From: Bubalus kerabau
Lineage: Eukaryota; Chordata; Mammalia; Artiodactyla; Bovidae
Length of the DNA stretch: 64,000 nt
Assembly: GCF_029407905.1 (NCBI RefSeq)
Contig: NC_073627.1
Location: 162,941,697-163,005,696 of the forward strand
Direction of reading: 5' to 3'
Shown: positions 23,301-32,026 of the stretch, piece by piece
How positions within the stretch are numbered: the stretch's first letter is position 1
How the letters are laid out: the number at the start of each line of letters is the position of its first letter
Position numbers and translations under genes: made by a program
Notes under the pieces: model-generated
Database searches by the model: none
The model's input: only the letters and a program-made list of their open reading frames with translations
What the model was told of the DNA's origin: nothing

Positions 23301-25601
23301 TTTGTATTACAATGTTCTATAACCTTATGAGTTTATCCAACTCATAATTCATTATAGAATTTATTGTCATAATTTTTAACATTCACCATCCACACACTCA
23401 CATTTACGTATTATTGTTGAACCATTAGAGTTTTATAAGAATACAATCGTATATAAAATAATGACTCTTCTGTCCGCTCCCTTCAAAGATCCTGCATTGG
23501 TTTTGTTTTGCTTACGGCTGCATCTGCCAGAATTTCAGAACAAGGTTTACTAGGCTCAGTTCTGTAACCTAGGACCCCCGGTTAAGACCAAGGCTGCTCT
23601 CCATTGTGTTTTACAGAAACCAGCAGCACCTGAAGGATCTCAGAGGAGAAGATGGCTGCTGGTTCCAACAGACGCCACTGCAAGTGAGTGTTTTTTTCCT
23701 GGGTAGGGGATCAGGAGTAGAGGGAGGAGGGACAGTGTCCTAATTTCTGTCTCCATAGCGGTTAGGGCAACTCAGAGAGGGGATGGCTTGTCCCTGAACC
23801 ATCGGGACTCTAATTCCCTCCCTGCCCCCTCCTCTTTTTCCCACCCTGCACCCCTCTGTCCTCTAACAGTGGCCCCTAACACCTCCCTGTCCTTCCCTCC
23901 TCCACCATCCTCCTCCCTGGTTGCTCAGGGCCAGGTTGACCCACTCTGAGACATCTGATAGGTTGTGCTGTCCAGCAGGGCACCTCCTGGCCCAGGGAGG
24001 CTGTGGAGCCCCTGTCCATGCATGCTAAGTCTCTTTAATCATGTCTGGCTCTTTGCAACCCCATGGACTGTAGCCTGTCAGGCTCCTTAGTCCATGGGAT
24101 TCTCCAGGCAAGAATACTAGAGTGGGTTACCATGCCCTCCTCCAGGGATCATTCCAACCCAGGTATCGAACCCATATCTTACATCTCCTGCATTAGCAAG
24201 CAGGTTCTTTACCACTGGTACCACCTGGGAAGCCCTGAGGAGCGCCTGAACTGTGGCTAAATCTGATGAACTGTAGTATATAACTCGATACTGTAGTTCA
24301 AGGACTTGGTAGAAAAAAGGACTGTAATTTGTCTCGTTAGTTTTTTTTTGTATATTGATTACATGTTGAGGGGCTTCCCTGGTGGCTCAGATGGTGAAGA
24401 ATTCGCCTGTAATGCAAGAGAACAGGGTTCAGTCCCTGGGTCAGGAAGATCCCCTGGAGAAGGGAATGGCAACCCACTCCAGTATTCCTACCTGGAGAAT
24501 CTCATGGACAGAGGAGCCTGACAGGCTACAGTCGATGAAGTCACAAAGAGTCAGACACACAACTGAGCAGCTAACACTACATATTGCAGTGAAAAAAATT
24601 CTTAACTTACTTTTAATTGGAGGATAATTGCTTCACAATGTTGTGCTTGTTTCTGCTGTACAGCAACCTGAACCAGCCATAGGTGCACATATATCCCCTC
24701 CCTCTTGAGCCTCCTTCCAACGCCCCCATCCCACCTCCCTTAGGTTATCACAGAGCACCGGATTGAGCTCTCTGTGTTATAAAGCCACTTCCCATTAGCT
24801 ATCTATATTACATATTGAAATGAAATTTTTTAGAATACTTTGAGTTAGTACCATATTTCATGAAAAGTAGTATTGTTATGTTTCATGTTTTCAGTGTAAC
24901 TGTTAGAGAATATAAACTTGTGTCGGGTGCCCTCCTTATGTACTGTGGATGGTGGTGTGCACAGCATTTCACACACACAGCGTTGAATCTGCAGCACAGC
25001 CCATGAGGCAGGTGGTGTTTGCTCCATTTTAGGGTTAAATTCTTGCTCAGAGTCTGTCCCCATCCAGCTGTACCGCAGTGTCAGGCAGTGAGGCCGAGCG
25101 GGGTGTGAGGCCGGAGACCTTCCTCCCTCCAGGCCTTTGCTTTGTCCCCATTGCAGAGGTGGCAGCCAGGGGGCCTCACCCTCCTGAGAAAGACAGGTGC
25201 CCTCCTCTGAGGTCTGTTGCCCCTCGCTGTCCCACCCTCTGTCTCCTCTCACAGATGCCTTCTCCCTCTGTGACAGCAGTCTCCTCTTCCAGATGCGCCC
25301 TCATCCCCTGCTTGGGGCAGGACTCTCTGCTGACCTGGACTGTCCCCAACTGCTCTGGGTGCTGGCGAAGTCCAATGCCCAGTGCCTGTGTGGCTTGTTT
25401 GCTGCTGGGAAGCAGGTCGGGGCGCAGAGCAGCAGGCTTACCAGCAGGGGGAGCTCCTCAGGTTCCCATCCTGAAGTCTAGGCCTGAATTGAGGGTCCTT
25501 GGCCTTTGTGGAAGCCTGTTCCAACTCTGTCTCTGTGACTTTCCCCCAACCTAGGCCTGAAGCTATTCTTCAGTGACTTTGCAGCTATCTTTTCCTTGTG
25601 A
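13934..25601 (+). CDS. TNFRSF10-like: TRAIL receptor (TNFRSF10 type), spliced, with truncated death domain
   Basis: Ten exons with GT/AG sites: 13934-14116, 18321-18420, 19045-19158, 20175-20286, 21099-21172, 21260-21337, 21782-21807, 22364-22423, 23617-23683 and 25555-25601. They total 861 nt, so the frame closes at TGA (286 residues). Keeping the 87 nt at 21173-21259 gives 315. Order: N-terminal extension, signal-peptide-like ALIFTVLGVLLLV, CRDs with CPPG, CAPCTDG, CLPCTTCKSG, CQCKPGTFR and CTPWSNIKC, a transmembrane helix (VIKIVCVIAAVLIGCVW), then a cytoplasmic tail with SQRRRWLLVP. TRAIL receptors bind TRAIL at the cell surface, and full-length forms recruit FADD through a death domain. 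Here only about 15 death-domain residues (LKLFFSDFAAIFSL) are read before the stop, so a decoy role is inferred. The CRDs and the SQRRR region look closest to human TNFRSF10A, and the truncation recalls TNFRSF10D. Orthology is not settled, and a dying gene is also possible. Confidence 0.82.
14331..14671. other. Intron 1, 5' part
   Basis: Pyrimidine-rich intronic sequence; no exon seen. Confidence 0.5.
14672..14760 (-). mobile_element. Bov-A2 SINE fragment
   Basis: Antisense tail (GCTGCTGCTGCTGCTGCTAA) and part of one monomer, inside intron 1. Confidence 0.85.
15253..15453 (+). mobile_element. Bov-tA SINE
   Basis: Sense copy from CAAACAGTAAAGGATCTGCC to CTGAGCGACTAACGCACGCA in intron 1. Confidence 0.92.
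15625..16002 (+). mobile_element. L1 fragments
   Basis: AAGGCCAACATAACCCTAAT is L1 ORF2-like. CAGATGCAGAAAAAGAATTT belongs to another ORF2 part. Between them are a 3'-end-like piece and a short (AC)n at about 15,898-15,911. Confidence 0.65.
16003..16195 (-). mobile_element. Bov-tA SINE
   Basis: Antisense copy from GTGTTAGTTGCTCAATCGTG to the tRNA-like GCAGGCAGATTCTTTACTGT. Confidence 0.9.
16370..17228. other. Intron 1, no exon seen
   Basis: Starts with an oligo-A run (16,370-16,389); otherwise unique intronic sequence with no coding signature. Confidence 0.5.
17229..17502 (-). mobile_element. Bov-A2 SINE
   Basis: Both monomers antisense, tail CTGCTGCTGCTAAGTCGCTT at the left, ending GGTGCCATTGCCTTCTCT. 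Confidence 0.92.
17705..17723. repeat. (GT)n microsatellite
   Basis: Perfect GT run in intron 1. Confidence 0.85.
17879..18090 (+). mobile_element. Bov-tA SINE
   Basis: Sense copy with an extra GATGCAAGAGACTG insertion, about 230 bp before exon 2. Confidence 0.9.
18321..18420 (+). CDS. TNFRSF10-like: TNFRSF10-like exon 2
   Basis: Acceptor CTCCATAG, donor CCACCAG|GTAG, phase 0 to 1. It encodes KPASAMSVRKDEIHQQ... to NLCPPG, matching the segment between signal peptide and first CRD in TRAIL receptors (human ...EGLCPPG). Confidence 0.85.
18460..18797 (-). mobile_element. CHR-type SINE
   Basis: Antisense copy from GTATTTATTTTTGGCTGTGC to CACTGAGCCACCAGGGAAGC in intron 2. It creates several long but meaningless frames. 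Confidence 0.9.
19045..19158 (+). CDS. TNFRSF10-like: TNFRSF10-like exon 3 (CRD)
   Basis: Acceptor TTCCCAG, donor AAATCAG|GTAC, phase 1 to 1. Reads GFYMEEAIGGCAPCTDG, DYTSHSNTLPSCLPC and TTCKS. Cysteine spacing and the SNTLPSCLPCT motif match human TRAIL receptors almost residue for residue. Confidence 0.92.
19159..19809. other. Intron 3, no exon seen
   Basis: Unique intronic sequence; open frames lack any family signature. Confidence 0.5.
19810..20070 (-). mobile_element. CHR-type SINE
   Basis: Antisense copy (TTTATTTTTGGCTGTTCTGG to CAGGCGGATTCTTAGCCACT) just upstream of exon 4. Confidence 0.88.
20175..20286 (+). CDS. TNFRSF10-like: TNFRSF10-like exon 4 (CRD)
   Basis: Acceptor GTCTCTAG, donor ACCGG|GTGAG, phase 1 to 2. 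Reads GEEEKNGCTPTKDTECQCKP then GTFRGEDAPEFCQKCSTG. It closes CRD2 and opens CRD3; all expected cysteines are present. Confidence 0.92.
20497..21098 (+). repeat. Intron 4 segment shared with the inverted copy at 2.6-3.3 kb
   Basis: Reverse-complement match to 3303-2700. Landmarks are CTGACAGCAGACAGAAGTC, CCAGTGTTGGCTGAG/GGTTGGCAGGAAGAGTCAAC and CAGCTGTCCCTGATGGGT. The homology runs on through exon 5 to 21,259. Confidence 0.85.
21099..21172 (+). CDS. TNFRSF10-like: TNFRSF10-like exon 5 (end of CRD3)
   Basis: Acceptor TGTACCCAG; reads CPDGKVMVMKCTPWSNIKCV then DQES. The donor here is CAA|GTACCC, weaker than the CAG|GTACCC kept in the pseudogene copy at 2.6 kb. If this donor is skipped, the exon runs on in frame to 21,337. 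Confidence 0.85.
21173..21259 (+). CDS. TNFRSF10-like: Optional 87-nt stalk segment (retained intron)
   Basis: Starts GTACCC, ends CCCTCATCAG, is exactly 87 nt, is open in frame and encodes a Pro/Ser/Thr-rich stalk (HGEAPVPGE..., ITPSPSS). Human TNFRSF10B has long and short forms that differ by a 29-residue insert at the same place. I infer the same two-way splicing here. Confidence 0.65.
21260..21337 (+). CDS. TNFRSF10-like: TNFRSF10-like exon 6 (transmembrane)
   Basis: Acceptor CTCATCAG, donor TTTACAG|GTGAGG. Encodes SPSRLVIKIVCVIAAVLI then GCVWCYFT, a single hydrophobic helix. The frame is the same whether or not the preceding 87 nt are removed. Confidence 0.85.
21782..21807 (+). CDS. TNFRSF10-like: TNFRSF10-like 26-nt micro-exon
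   Basis: Acceptor TCTTCTAG, proposed donor CACAAG|GTGATC. Only this short form ends in phase 0 and joins exon 22,364-22,423 in the frame supported by homology. A longer exon ending CCCCG|GTGTGT at about 21,892 would lead to an early stop (TGA) in exon 23,617-23,683. Reading straight on gives a frame ending TGA at about 21,970, a possible shorter isoform. Confidence 0.55.
22364..22423 (+). CDS. TNFRSF10-like: TNFRSF10-like cytoplasmic exon
   Basis: Acceptor CCTTGGCAG, donor CTGTTG|GTGAGT, 60 nt, phase 0 to 0. Reads KKKLQETTPSPEMQQADCLL; the SP...CLL part aligns with human TNFRSF10A SPGEAQCLL, which fixes the frame. Confidence 0.8.
22528..22618. repeat. 45-bp tandem duplication in an intron
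   Basis: GCATGGAGGGAAGGGAGCCC and GCATGGAGGGGAAGGGAGCC occur 45-46 bp apart, each followed by CACCCCCTG.TCTGG. Copy B at 5.9 kb has one unit only. Confidence 0.85.
22880..23086 (+). mobile_element. Bov-A monomer inside a TA/TG microsatellite
   Basis: A (TATG)/(TA) run at 22,880-22,918 and a (TA)/(CA) run at 23,040-23,083 flank a sense Bov-A piece (22,919-23,036: GGCAACCCACTCCAGTATTC to GAGTGACTAAACATAC). The SINE probably landed in the simple repeat. Confidence 0.8.
23087..23616. other. Intron, no exon seen
   Basis: AT-rich intronic sequence before the 67-nt exon. Confidence 0.5.
23617..23683 (+). CDS. TNFRSF10-like: TNFRSF10-like juxta-death-domain exon
   Basis: Acceptor GTTTTACAG, donor GCAA|GTGAGTG, phase 0 to 1. 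Encodes KPAAPEGSQRRRWLLVPTDA; the SQRRR-LLVP signature precedes the death domain in human TNFRSF10A, B and D. Confidence 0.88.
24018..24235 (-). mobile_element. Bov-tA SINE
   Basis: Antisense copy from GCATGCTAAGTCTCTTTAAT to ACCACCTGGGAAGCCC. Confidence 0.9.
24371..24578 (+). mobile_element. Bov-tA SINE
   Basis: Sense copy from GGGCTTCCCTGGTGGCTCAG to GAGCAGCTAACACTA. Confidence 0.92.
24605..24815 (-). mobile_element. L1 3'-UTR fragment
   Basis: Antisense: AATTGGAGGATAATTGCTTC, GTTTCTGCTGTACAGCAACC, TTCCCATTAGCTATCTATAT. Confidence 0.8.
24816..25554. other. Last intron, no exon seen
   Basis: GC-rich; several open frames (for example 25,078-25,554 plus) read into the death-domain acceptor but show no family signature and no splice support. 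Confidence 0.5.
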
Positions 25602-25827
25602 TTTCTGTGATTCGCTCTTGATGCAGTTGGGCCTCACATGAAATGAGATCCTTGTGACCAGAGAATAGGCCTGGGTCTCTCCGGATGCCTTGTGTGAAAT
25701 GCTGCCAGTCACCAAGAAGGGACAGGGGACCTCAGTCAACACCCCGATAGATGTCTTGGAAATGTTTTTGCAAAGGTTGACAAAAGAGACAATTCAAGAG
25801 CGCCTGCTGAACTCAGGAAAGTATTAA
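25555..25827 (+). CDS. TNFRSF10-like: Death-domain exon, frameshifted and truncated
   Basis: Acceptor CCCAACCTAG. In the spliced frame it reads SLKLFFSDFAAIFSL and stops at TGA 25,599-25,601. From about 25,594 the +1 frame continues the fold: FCDSLLMQLGLT, NEI, PDALCEML, VLEMFLQRLTKETIQE and LLNSGKY align in order with human TNFRSF10A. This frame has its own TGA after GLT and TAG before AWVSPD. The shift is consistent with one extra T in the TTTT run at 25,590-25,593, and the position of a conserved Trp is Cys. Signalling through FADD is therefore not encoded. Confidence 0.82.
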
Positions 25828-25993
25828 CATGTTTATGAAGAAAGTGAGACAGGCTCTGCTGTGCCCTGACTGTTTGAGGATGTCAATCTTTCATTTCAGG
25901 ACACACTCCTAATAGACTTCTAGTTTTTATTTGAATTTTTTGAAATTTGTCATTCATGTTAGTATGTATGCATTTAATGATGTAACTTATAAT

Positions 25994-26203
25994 GAAAGTG
26001 TTAGTCACTGAGTCATGTCCAACTCTTTGTGACCCTATGGACTGTCGCCCACCAGGCTCTTCTGTCCATGGGGTTTCTCCAGGCAAGAGTACTGCAGTGG
26101 GTTGCCGTTTCCTTCTCCAGGGGATCTTCCCTACCCAGGGATGGAACCTAGGTCTCCTGCACTGCAGGCAGACTCCTTACCGACTGAGCCACCAGGGAGG
26201 CCC
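25994..26203 (-). mobile_element. Bov-tA SINE
   Basis: Antisense copy from AAGTGTTAGTCACTGAGTCA to CTGAGCCACCAGGGAGGCCC. Confidence 0.92.
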
Positions 26204-26373
26204 TGTAACTTGTAATATACATGATTAAAGTGCAAACATCTTGTATGTCTTGGTACTTTTATGTTTGTGCATATATTTATATGTGTAGAAAAACATTTTG
26301 CAAATATAATTTCTAGGTTTATGTGGGCTACCTGGTTGAGTACTGGCAATCCAAAGCAATTAGAAATACAAAA

Positions 26374-26550
26374 GGAGGGCATTCCCTAGCTGTTCAGTGG
26401 TTAGGACTCTGTGCTGAGAGCCCTGAGTTCAATCCCTGGTCAGAAAGTAAGATCCCACAAGCCATGAGGCAAAAAAAAAAAGTAAGATCCCACGAGCCAT
26501 GAGGCAAAAACAAACAAACAAAAACCTACAAAACAACAACAACAATAAAG
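26374..26550 (+). mobile_element. CHR-type SINE, partial, with doubled 3' segment
   Basis: Head GGCATTCCCTAGCTGTTCAG. The segment AGTAAGATCCCAC.AGCCATGAGGC followed by A's occurs twice in tandem (from about 26,446 and 26,482), before a CAAA-rich tail. Confidence 0.8.
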
Positions 26551-27526
26551 GAGAGCAAGCCCACTGCTGGGGGAATTTGACCACTTTGGGATTGCCTGGC
26601 GACTTCTTTAGGGTCCAGGCTTTAAACATGTCAACTTTATAGTTGGGTGAATATTTGTATTTTTCCTAGGGAGATGTTAACAAGTGAGCAGAGAGGGAGG
26701 GGAAGTGGCACCCCCGTGCTGTGTCTGGTGACCGTGAACTGGGCTGTCATTCCCCGGGCTTCCTCCTGCTCATCTGGGAGGTTAGGGTGGGACGTGGGTT
26801 AGATATGAGTGTCAGATAGTTTCTGTGTCACGTCTGCTCTTATCAATGACCTTCATTGCATCTGGGCTCAAGGAAGAGAGGACAGGGATCTGCCATAGTT
26901 TTTGGGAGGAAGAATGGACGGGCTCCTGGGTTATGTTCAGTGTTGGCTTGCGCCACACTAGATGGGCCCCCCTTGATACTGGTGCTCTGAGCCCAGAATT
27001 GCCTTTTTGTGTTTGAATTGGCTGATTAAGGATCTCAGCCCCTCTGTAAGCTTTGATGTTCTGCAGAAAAGACACAGAAATGCTGATTCTTAAATACTGT
27101 GAGAACTGACCTAAAATGCCTGCTATATTAGGTTTTTTTTTTTAATTAAAAATTTTTTTTTTTTTTTACCTTCTGCTAAACCCTTCTCTGTAGTATTCCA
27201 ATCACTGCAGGATAATTTAATGGCAGAAGCAATTCTCAGGGAGGTTTTTGGTCTAGTCCATCTCAAGGCTTGTATGTTGTCTTCCCTAAGGTTGATGTGA
27301 CTGGTGTGGTCAAAACTGGAATTGCCTAAAATGTAGGTACAAATGGATACAGTGTGTGGAGTTCACTTGTGTTTTTAGAAGGGCTGACCCCCGTGGTCTT
27401 GGTGCTACATCCCTCTGGCCCTGATGTCCCTCCCTTTCCTGGAAGTCAGGTGTTTCCTGTCTTTGCTGTTCCTTCTGTGCAGGACACTCTGCCTTCATCC
27501 CCAGAAGGAGATAGAAATGAATTCTT
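26551..27526. other. No gene recognised
   Basis: Mostly unique sequence with oligo-T runs at about 27,132-27,168. Confidence 0.4.
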
Positions 27527-27750
27527 GGGACTTCCCTGGTGGTTCAGTGGTTAAGACTCTGCACTCCCAATGCAAGGAGCCTGGGTTCAGTCTCTGGTTG
27601 GGGAACTGAGATCCCACATACCACAACTAAGCATGTGCTCCGCAACTAAGCCCATGTGCTGTAGAGCCTGCACATCACAGCTAGAGGAGCCTGTGTGCTG
27701 CAGTGAAGAGTCTGCACAGCTAAAATAAATAAGATACAATAAAATTTGAA
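27527..27750 (+). mobile_element. CHR-type SINE
   Basis: Sense copy from GGGACTTCCCTGGTGGTTCA to the AAATAAATAAGATACAATAA tail. Confidence 0.9.
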
Positions 27751-27989
27751 ACTGTCACCTATATGTTACAAAAAGCATGTGCATTTGTAAAACAGTTTAA
27801 AAAATACATAGTCAAGTGTCAGGTCACTTGTCCCTTTCTCAGAAGACTTCCTTGAGTGCCCATCTAGAGTATCAGCCTTGTCAGTATTTGTCACGTGTAT
27901 TCATTTGTACCCGTTTATTGTGTGTTTTACTAATGAGAACCTTCAAGAAACGTGAAACTTGACTCCTTTGTTGCTTCCCGGTGGGTGCT

Positions 27990-28198
27990 TAGTCGCTCAG
28001 TCGTGTCTGACTCTTTGCGACCCCGTGAACTAAGCCTGCCAGACTCCTCTGTCCATGGGATTCTCCAGGCAAGAATACTGGAGTGAGTTGCCATTTCCTA
28101 CTCCAGGGGATCTTCCCGATCCAGGGATCGAACCTGCGTGTCCTGTGTCTCCGGCACTGCAGGCGAGTTCTTTGTCTGCTGAGCCATCCGGGAAGCAT
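27990..28198 (-). mobile_element. Bov-tA SINE
   Basis: Antisense copy from GTGCTTAGTCGCTCAGTCGT to CTGAGCCATCCGGGAAGC. Confidence 0.92.
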
Positions 28199-28289
28199 TA
28201 CTGCTTTATGCCAGTGCAAATGTGACAATTTAAAGTTTTACTTGAAGACTGGATGCCTGTTCAGGTTTCTCCTCAGTAATGAATTTGTG

Positions 28290-28420
28290 ACCAATTTTAA
28301 TATGTTATGTCCACGTGTACACCCATGGTGGATTCATGTTGATGTATGGCAAAACCAATACAATATTGTAAAGTAATTAGCCTCTAATTAAAATAAATAA
28401 ATTTAAATTAAAAAATAAAA
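28290..28420 (+). mobile_element. L1 3' end
   Basis: CACCCATGGTGGATTCATGT and GTAAAGTAATTAGCCTCTAA, then an AAATAAATAAATTTAAA tail: the ruminant L1 3' terminus in sense orientation. Confidence 0.8.
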
Positions 28421-28459
28421 AAGCAACCATAATACTATATCTCATCTAAAAATTGGATA

Positions 28460-28930
28460 ATTAAAATTCATTAAATATAAAAAAAATTAATAAATATGCA
28501 ATGTCATATACAAATAATTTTATGTAAATTTGCAATTTTATGATTTTGAACCAAATTGAATATTCAGTGTTATATACAAATTTTGCAATTTTCTATAAAC
28601 ATGCAATTTAAAGAATTTGTGGCCAAATTAAATCTGCAATGTTATATACAAATTTTATAATTTTATATAAATAAGCAATTGGATGAATTTGTGACCAAAT
28701 TACATGGCAGTTACATAAACATTTTTCAATTTTATATAAATATGCAATTTTATGACTGTGACTACATTAAATATGTGATGTTATATACAAATATTATAAT
28801 TTTATATATAGTTTTATACATTTTGACAAATGTGGAATATTATAAAAAGTATAAAAACTATCAAACTGTTATGAAATATACAATTTTATGAATTTGTGAC
28901 CAAATTAAATATGTAATTTTATATAAAAAG
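28460..28930. repeat. AT-rich minisatellite, unit about 70 bp
   Basis: Units starting GCAATT at 28,532, 28,603, 28,675 and 28,744 are spaced 71, 72 and 69 bp. More diverged units follow at about 28,811 and 28,879, and a partial one precedes. Core: ATGAATTTGTGACCAAATTA, TGTTATATACAAATTTTATA, ATTTTATATAAATA. The last unit runs into the segmental duplicate at 28,895. Confidence 0.85.
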
Positions 28931-29585
28931 AGGCATGTGTGTGTTTTTTCCCCAACTTCTGGTTCTCTGGAGCAGTTCTGAGTGAAGGGTACAGAGGTGT
29001 GTTCTTGCTCTGTGACCCACTCCTTCCTTCTTCCTTTATGCCTCAGGCTCATCTTGCATGGGTGTGTCTCCTGCTCTGACTCAAGATTTCCAGATGCCAG
29101 ATTCCTGGGGGACCTGAACACAGCCCCTTGTCTGTCACCTCCTCCCCGCTCTTCCCCTGGGAGAGAGGCCCCAGCCTGGCCAGGCTCCTGCACAGCCTCC
29201 CCACTGTGGTGTCTCTGAGTCCTGTCTGGGCCTGCTGGGCTCCCTGGAGGTGCAGACTGGCTCTGACAGAGCTGTTGGGAAGGGCTGGTGGGGCCCTGCT
29301 TGCTGGGGTTCTTCAGTGGCCCCTCACTTGTGAGCCTCCTGCCACTCTGGGGCCACCTTCCCCTTCTGTCCCTGCTGTCCTTTCTGCATCCTCATCACAG
29401 TGGGTCTGGTGGCTCAGCCCTGCAACCTCATGGAGACACAACTCCCTTCCCCTGGACCTTAGGGTAGGATCCCCCACCCACCTAGATTTCCTGGGGGAGC
29501 CCCGTGGTCCCAGCCCTGTCCCCTTTCCCAGAGCAAAGGTGCTCGTGCAGAGCTGCACACCCCCTGACTGCCCCCACTCCTGCCT
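28895..29585 (+). repeat. Segmental duplicate C' (partner of 7,600-8,285)
   Basis: See the 7.6-kb entry. This copy contains CTCTGACTCAAGATTTCCAG and GGTGCAGACTGGCTCTGACA. Lies about 3 kb beyond the death-domain exon, so it probably marks the 3' limit of the ancestral duplicated unit. Confidence 0.8.
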
Positions 29586-29866
29586 GTGAACATATTACAT
29601 CAGGAGTGGGAAGAAAAATATTTTAGATCACAAATCAGGAGGAAGAGGTGAATTTATAATTACTTGAAAATAAATTCTTGAGAAGCAGTGTTGCCTGTGT
29701 GAGACCCCTATATCAGATCACCTAAGTTGTCCTTGAATGGAGAAGACTGACTGGGCCTCCATTTGTTTTTGTGTCTGTTAACACTTTATGAGAAGCTGAG
29801 GGATGGCGGGGGGTTGGGGGCGGGGTGAGGGTGTTAGGGGCAATATTATATAATCAACAGACTTGA

Positions 29867-30070
29867 GCTTCCCTGGTGGCTAACATGATAAAGAGTCTGC
29901 CTGCAATACAGGAGCCACAGGTCCAATCCCGGGGTCTGGAAGATCTCCTGGAGAAGGAAATGGCAACCCACTCCAGTATTCTTGACTGGAGAATCCCATG
30001 GATAGAAGAGCCTGGCAAGTCCCAGTCCATGGGGTCACAAGAAGTCGGACATGACTGAGCGACTAACATT
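29867..30070 (+). mobile_element. Bov-tA SINE
   Basis: Sense copy from GAGCTTCCCTGGTGGCTAAC to CTGAGCGACTAACATTTCAC. Confidence 0.92.
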
Positions 30071-30167
30071 TCACATATGGGATGCATCTGAGCAGTTTTA
30101 CAGGATAGGTAAGAGCACGTATTAGTGGAAATTAACCTAAAACATAGTTTTAATACTACAGCCTTTT

Positions 30168-30690
30168 TGTTGTTGTTCAGTCACTCAGTCATGTCCGACT
30201 CTGTGACCCCATGGACTGCAGCATGCCAGACTTCCCTGTCCTTCACCATCTCGCAGAGTTTGCTCTAACTTATGTCCACTGAGTCGGTGATGCCATCCAA
30301 CCATCTCATCCTGTCGACCACTTCTTTTCATGCCTTCAGTCCTTCCCAGAATCAGAGTCTTTTCAAGTGTCTTTTCAAGCTTTTCCCATCAGGTGGCCAA
30401 GTATTGGAGCTTTAGCTTCAGCATCAGTCCTTCCAATGAATATTCAGGGTTGGTTTCCTTCAAGATTGACTGGTTTGATCTCCTTGCTGTTGAAGGGACT
30501 CTCCTGAGTCTTCTCCAACACCACGGTTAAACAAGCATCAGTTCTTCGGTGCTCAGCCTACTTTGTGGTCCTGCTTTCACGTCCGTACACGACTACTGGA
30601 AATACTATAGCGCTGACCAGACGGGTCTTTGTCGGCAAAGTGATGTCTCTGTTTTCTAAAATGGCGTCTAGGTTTGTCACAGCCTTTATT
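30168..30690 (-). mobile_element. BovB LINE 3' fragment
   Basis: Antisense BovB: starts GTTGTTGTTCAGTCACTCAG and runs through the RT C-terminal region (ATGCCATCCAACCATCTCAT, GTATTGGAGCTTTAGCTTCA) to GATGTCTCTGTTTTCTAAAA. Confidence 0.9.
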
Positions 30691-30892
30691 ACATCACCAT
30701 TTCTAATGGTTCAGTGTAGGTTGGTTCTCTGATACTGAGTCTCACCAGACTGGGGCTGTGGTCTCTTCAAGGCCTGAATGGAAAAGGACGTGCTTCCAAG
30801 CTTACACATGAGGTGGGGCTGGATTCAGTTCTTGGGGGCAGTTGGCAGGAGGCTGTCCTTTGTCCTTGTGATGTGGGCCTCTCCATTTACTG

Positions 30893-31100
30893 TTTAGTCG
30901 TCACTCAGGCGTGTCAGACTCTTTGAAACCCCGTGGACTGTAGCCTACCAGGCACCTCTGTCCGTGGAATTCTCCAGGCAAGAATAGTGGAGTGGGTTGC
31001 TATTTCTTTCTCCAACAGATTTTCCGAACCCAAGGATCAAACCCAAGTCTCCTGCATTGGCAGGCGGATTCTTCACGGCTGAGCCACCAGGGAAGCCCAG
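30893..31100 (-). mobile_element. Bov-tA SINE
   Basis: Antisense copy ending CTGAGCCACCAGGGAAGCCC. Confidence 0.92.
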
Positions 31101-31125
31101 TCCTCTCCATATGTGTGTGTGTACA

Positions 31126-31335
31126 TGCTAAGTCGCTTCAGCTGTGTCAGACCCTTTGCGACCCTATACCAGGCTCCCTCTGTCCATGGGACTCTCCAGG
31201 CAAGAATGCTGGAGTGGATTGCCATGCCTTCCTCCAGGGGATCTTTCTGATTCAGGGATTGAACTGGCATCTCTTAGGTCTCTAGCAATGACAAGCGGGT
31301 TGGTTACCCCCAATGCCACCAGGGAAGCCCAGGCC
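31126..31335 (-). mobile_element. Bov-tA SINE
   Basis: A second antisense copy only about 25 bp from the first; starts CATGCTAAGTCGCTTCAGCT and ends ATGCCACCAGGGAAGCCC. Confidence 0.9.
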
Positions 31336-32026
31336 TCTCCATAGGGCTGAGCAAAACATGGCAGCTTGTTTCAACAGAGAAAGTGAGCAATGCAGTGGGG
31401 ATGGGTGGGGTGTGGGAGCTGGGGAGGAGTAACCATCCTTTTAGCCTGATCTTGAGACATCCCACTGCTTCTGTTGATCCATTTCTCAGTATTTTATCTG
31501 AAAATCTGACAGCTCTGAGACCCTACTTGTGAGTTAGTGAGTTACCTTACCACATTATTTATGTGAGTCTTTATGAGTGTGCATGTTCACCTGGGTAGTG
31601 TGTATATACCAGTATACAAGTGCATATGGATGCATAAAAACATACGTGCTGGCCAACTGTGCACACACCATCCCATCATGACGTCTCTGGATCAAGGATC
31701 AGACTGTTTCGTTGCCAAGTACACTTAGCCCTGGTTCCCCAAGCGGGAGAGGGTAGAGGCACATGTACCTGTGTGTGCAGTGGGGTTTATGCATCAATTC
31801 CAGGTTATGAAACTCAGAGCTTAAATAGATGACTGACACATCAACTCCTGCTCTCCTCCTCAGTAAGAAATATCCTGTATTTTCTTCTGGAATAGAAACA
31901 AAGTCTCTTTTGGAGGAAAGAAGCCTAGAATGTGAGTACACGGCCCTGATCGGCAGGGGACAACCTCTAGTCCCTACAGGGCAGTAGCCAACCTCTCCCT
32001 TCTAAGGCATGTCAACCATTTGTGCT
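31336..32026. other. No gene recognised
   Basis: Unique intergenic sequence. Confidence 0.4.

Noticed and set aside
28460..28930. Regular repeats that might suggest a CRISPR array
   Set aside because: Units of about 70 bp are head-to-tail without spacers and sit in a mammalian genome; it is a minisatellite.
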